From: Chamaelirium japonicum
Taxonomy: Eukaryota; Streptophyta; Magnoliopsida; Liliales; Melanthiaceae
NCBI GenBank assembly: GCA_947650365.1
Contig: OX393550.1
Coordinates: 75,045,229-75,109,228, forward strand
Reading direction: 5' to 3'
DNA length: 64,000 nt
Shown: positions 63,639 through 64,000 of the stretch, piece by piece
Layout of the letters: each line of letters begins with the position of its first letter
Numbering within the stretch: position 1 is the first letter of the stretch
Notes under the pieces: model-generated
Seen by the model: the letters and a program-made list of their open reading frames with translations, nothing else
The model's database searches: none
What the model was told of the DNA's origin: nothing
Program-made: the position numbers and the translations under genes

Positions 63639-64000
63639 TTAGAATGAATTATAATGGATCGTATGAATGGATCATACGAATGGATTAGAATGGATCAAAC
63701 CATGAGTAAGAATGGATCGTGCGAATGAATTAGAATGGATCGGACGAATGAATTAGAATGGATCGTACGAATGAATTAGAATGGATCGTATGAATGAATT
63801 AGAATGGATCGTACGAATGAATTAGAATGGATCGTGCGAATGAATTAGAATGGATCGTACGAATGAATTAGAATGGATCGTACGAATGAACTAGAATGGA
63901 TACATTCGTGCGAATGAATTAGAATGGATCGTACGAATGAATTAGAATGGATTGTGCGAATGAATAAGAACAGATCGTGTGAATGAATTAGAATGGATCG
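63639..64000 (+). repeat. Satellite block, forward, open at right edge
   Basis: Forward monomers with a collapsed region (GTATGAATGGATCATACG, AAACCATGAGTAAG near 63697). The array continues past the window. Confidence 0.9.

Larger units (their letters stand above)
1..64000. repeat. 23/28 bp satellite array filling the window
   Basis: Every stretch read is built from an 18-base core GAATGAATTAGAATGGAT (or its reverse complement) plus a linker. With the 5-base linker CGTAC the unit is 23 bp; with the 10-base linker ACATTCGTGC it is 28 bp. Cores vary by point changes such as GAAATAG, GAGTAAG, GAATTCG, GAAAGAATTAG and GCTAATG. No unique sequence longer than a broken monomer was seen. Both ends of the window are still inside the array, so its true length is unknown. 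The family is not one I recognise. A eukaryotic heterochromatic satellite is the only reasonable class; the lineage cannot be told. Confidence 0.97.

Noticed and set aside
1-64000. CRISPR array
   Set aside because: Regular short repeats are present, but there are no unique spacers: linkers are 5 or 10 bases and are repeats themselves, unit length is 23-28 bp, and the array inverts repeatedly.
1-64000. CENP-B box
   Set aside because: The reverse monomer contains TTCG followed by four bases and A, like the first half of the box, but the CGGG half is CATT. I saw no full match.
1-64000. Human satellite II/III (GGAAT repeats)
   Set aside because: CATTC/GAATG words give a superficial likeness, but the 5 bp GGAAT period is absent and the unit is a defined 23 bp with GATCGTAC.
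1-64000. Telomere repeats, tRNA, rRNA or transposon ends in the array
   Set aside because: No run of telomere-type units, no gene-like secondary structure beyond monomer palindromes, and no target-site duplication or unique insert was seen.
1-64000. Promoters, ribosome binding sites, terminators at palindromes
   Set aside because: The palindromes come from monomer inversion and there are no genes for them to serve; hairpins without a gene context do not support a regulatory call.

Overview
The whole 64 kb window is one satellite DNA array. I find no protein gene, RNA gene, transposon or other unique sequence in it. The basic unit is 23 bp: an 18-base core GAATGAATTAGAATGGAT followed by a 5-base linker, most often CGTAC. 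A second, 28 bp form carries the 10-base linker ACATTCGTGC, which is the common linker CGTGC with ACATT inserted before it. Roughly 2,600-2,700 monomers fill the window. The sequence is AT-rich. This is the organisation of eukaryotic heterochromatin (pericentromeric, subtelomeric or similar). The lineage cannot be named from this window. The commonest linker variants are transitions at the two CpGs of CGTACG, which suggests a genome with CpG methylation (inference).

Layout: the array is not uniformly head to tail. Read along the + strand it is a mosaic of 75 blocks (38 forward, 37 reverse) in which the monomer runs either forward (GAATGAATTAG, called '+') or reversed (CTAATTCATTC, called '-'). 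Blocks range from about 20 bp to 3.6 kb. The 74 switch points are not random: most belong to about eight recurring junction types that share the same bases and the same order of variant monomers. Blocks are longest between about 7.8 and 29 kb and much shorter from 33 to 63 kb.

Higher-order structure: monomer variants (linkers CGTAC, CATAC, CGTAT, TGTAC, CGTGC, CGTCC; cores with GAGTAAG, GAAATAG, GAAAGAATTAG, GCTAATG) occur in fixed orders. These orders let segmental copies be traced: a 3.13 kb tandem pair (about 0.95-7.43 kb), a nearly identical 1,103 bp tandem pair (36.44-38.66 kb), and dispersed copies 0.68 to 57 kb apart. The most striking element is a recurring module with 46 bp inverted arms around a 59 bp asymmetric spacer. 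Seventeen modules have both arms, one of these with a shortened right arm, and two more lack the left arm. The spacer occurs in both orientations, and in one flank context (L at left, reversed L at right) both orientations are present. In three places the flanks are also mirror images, giving near-perfect palindromes of about 610-631 bp; a fourth, with the reversed spacer, spans about 493 bp.

How it works together: there is no gene network here. The pattern fits an array that grows by segmental duplication and rearranges by recombination or template switching between inverted copies. Boundaries of blocks are accurate to about 10 bp because junctions often lie inside palindromes. All repeat comparisons were made by eye using offsets between marker monomers.
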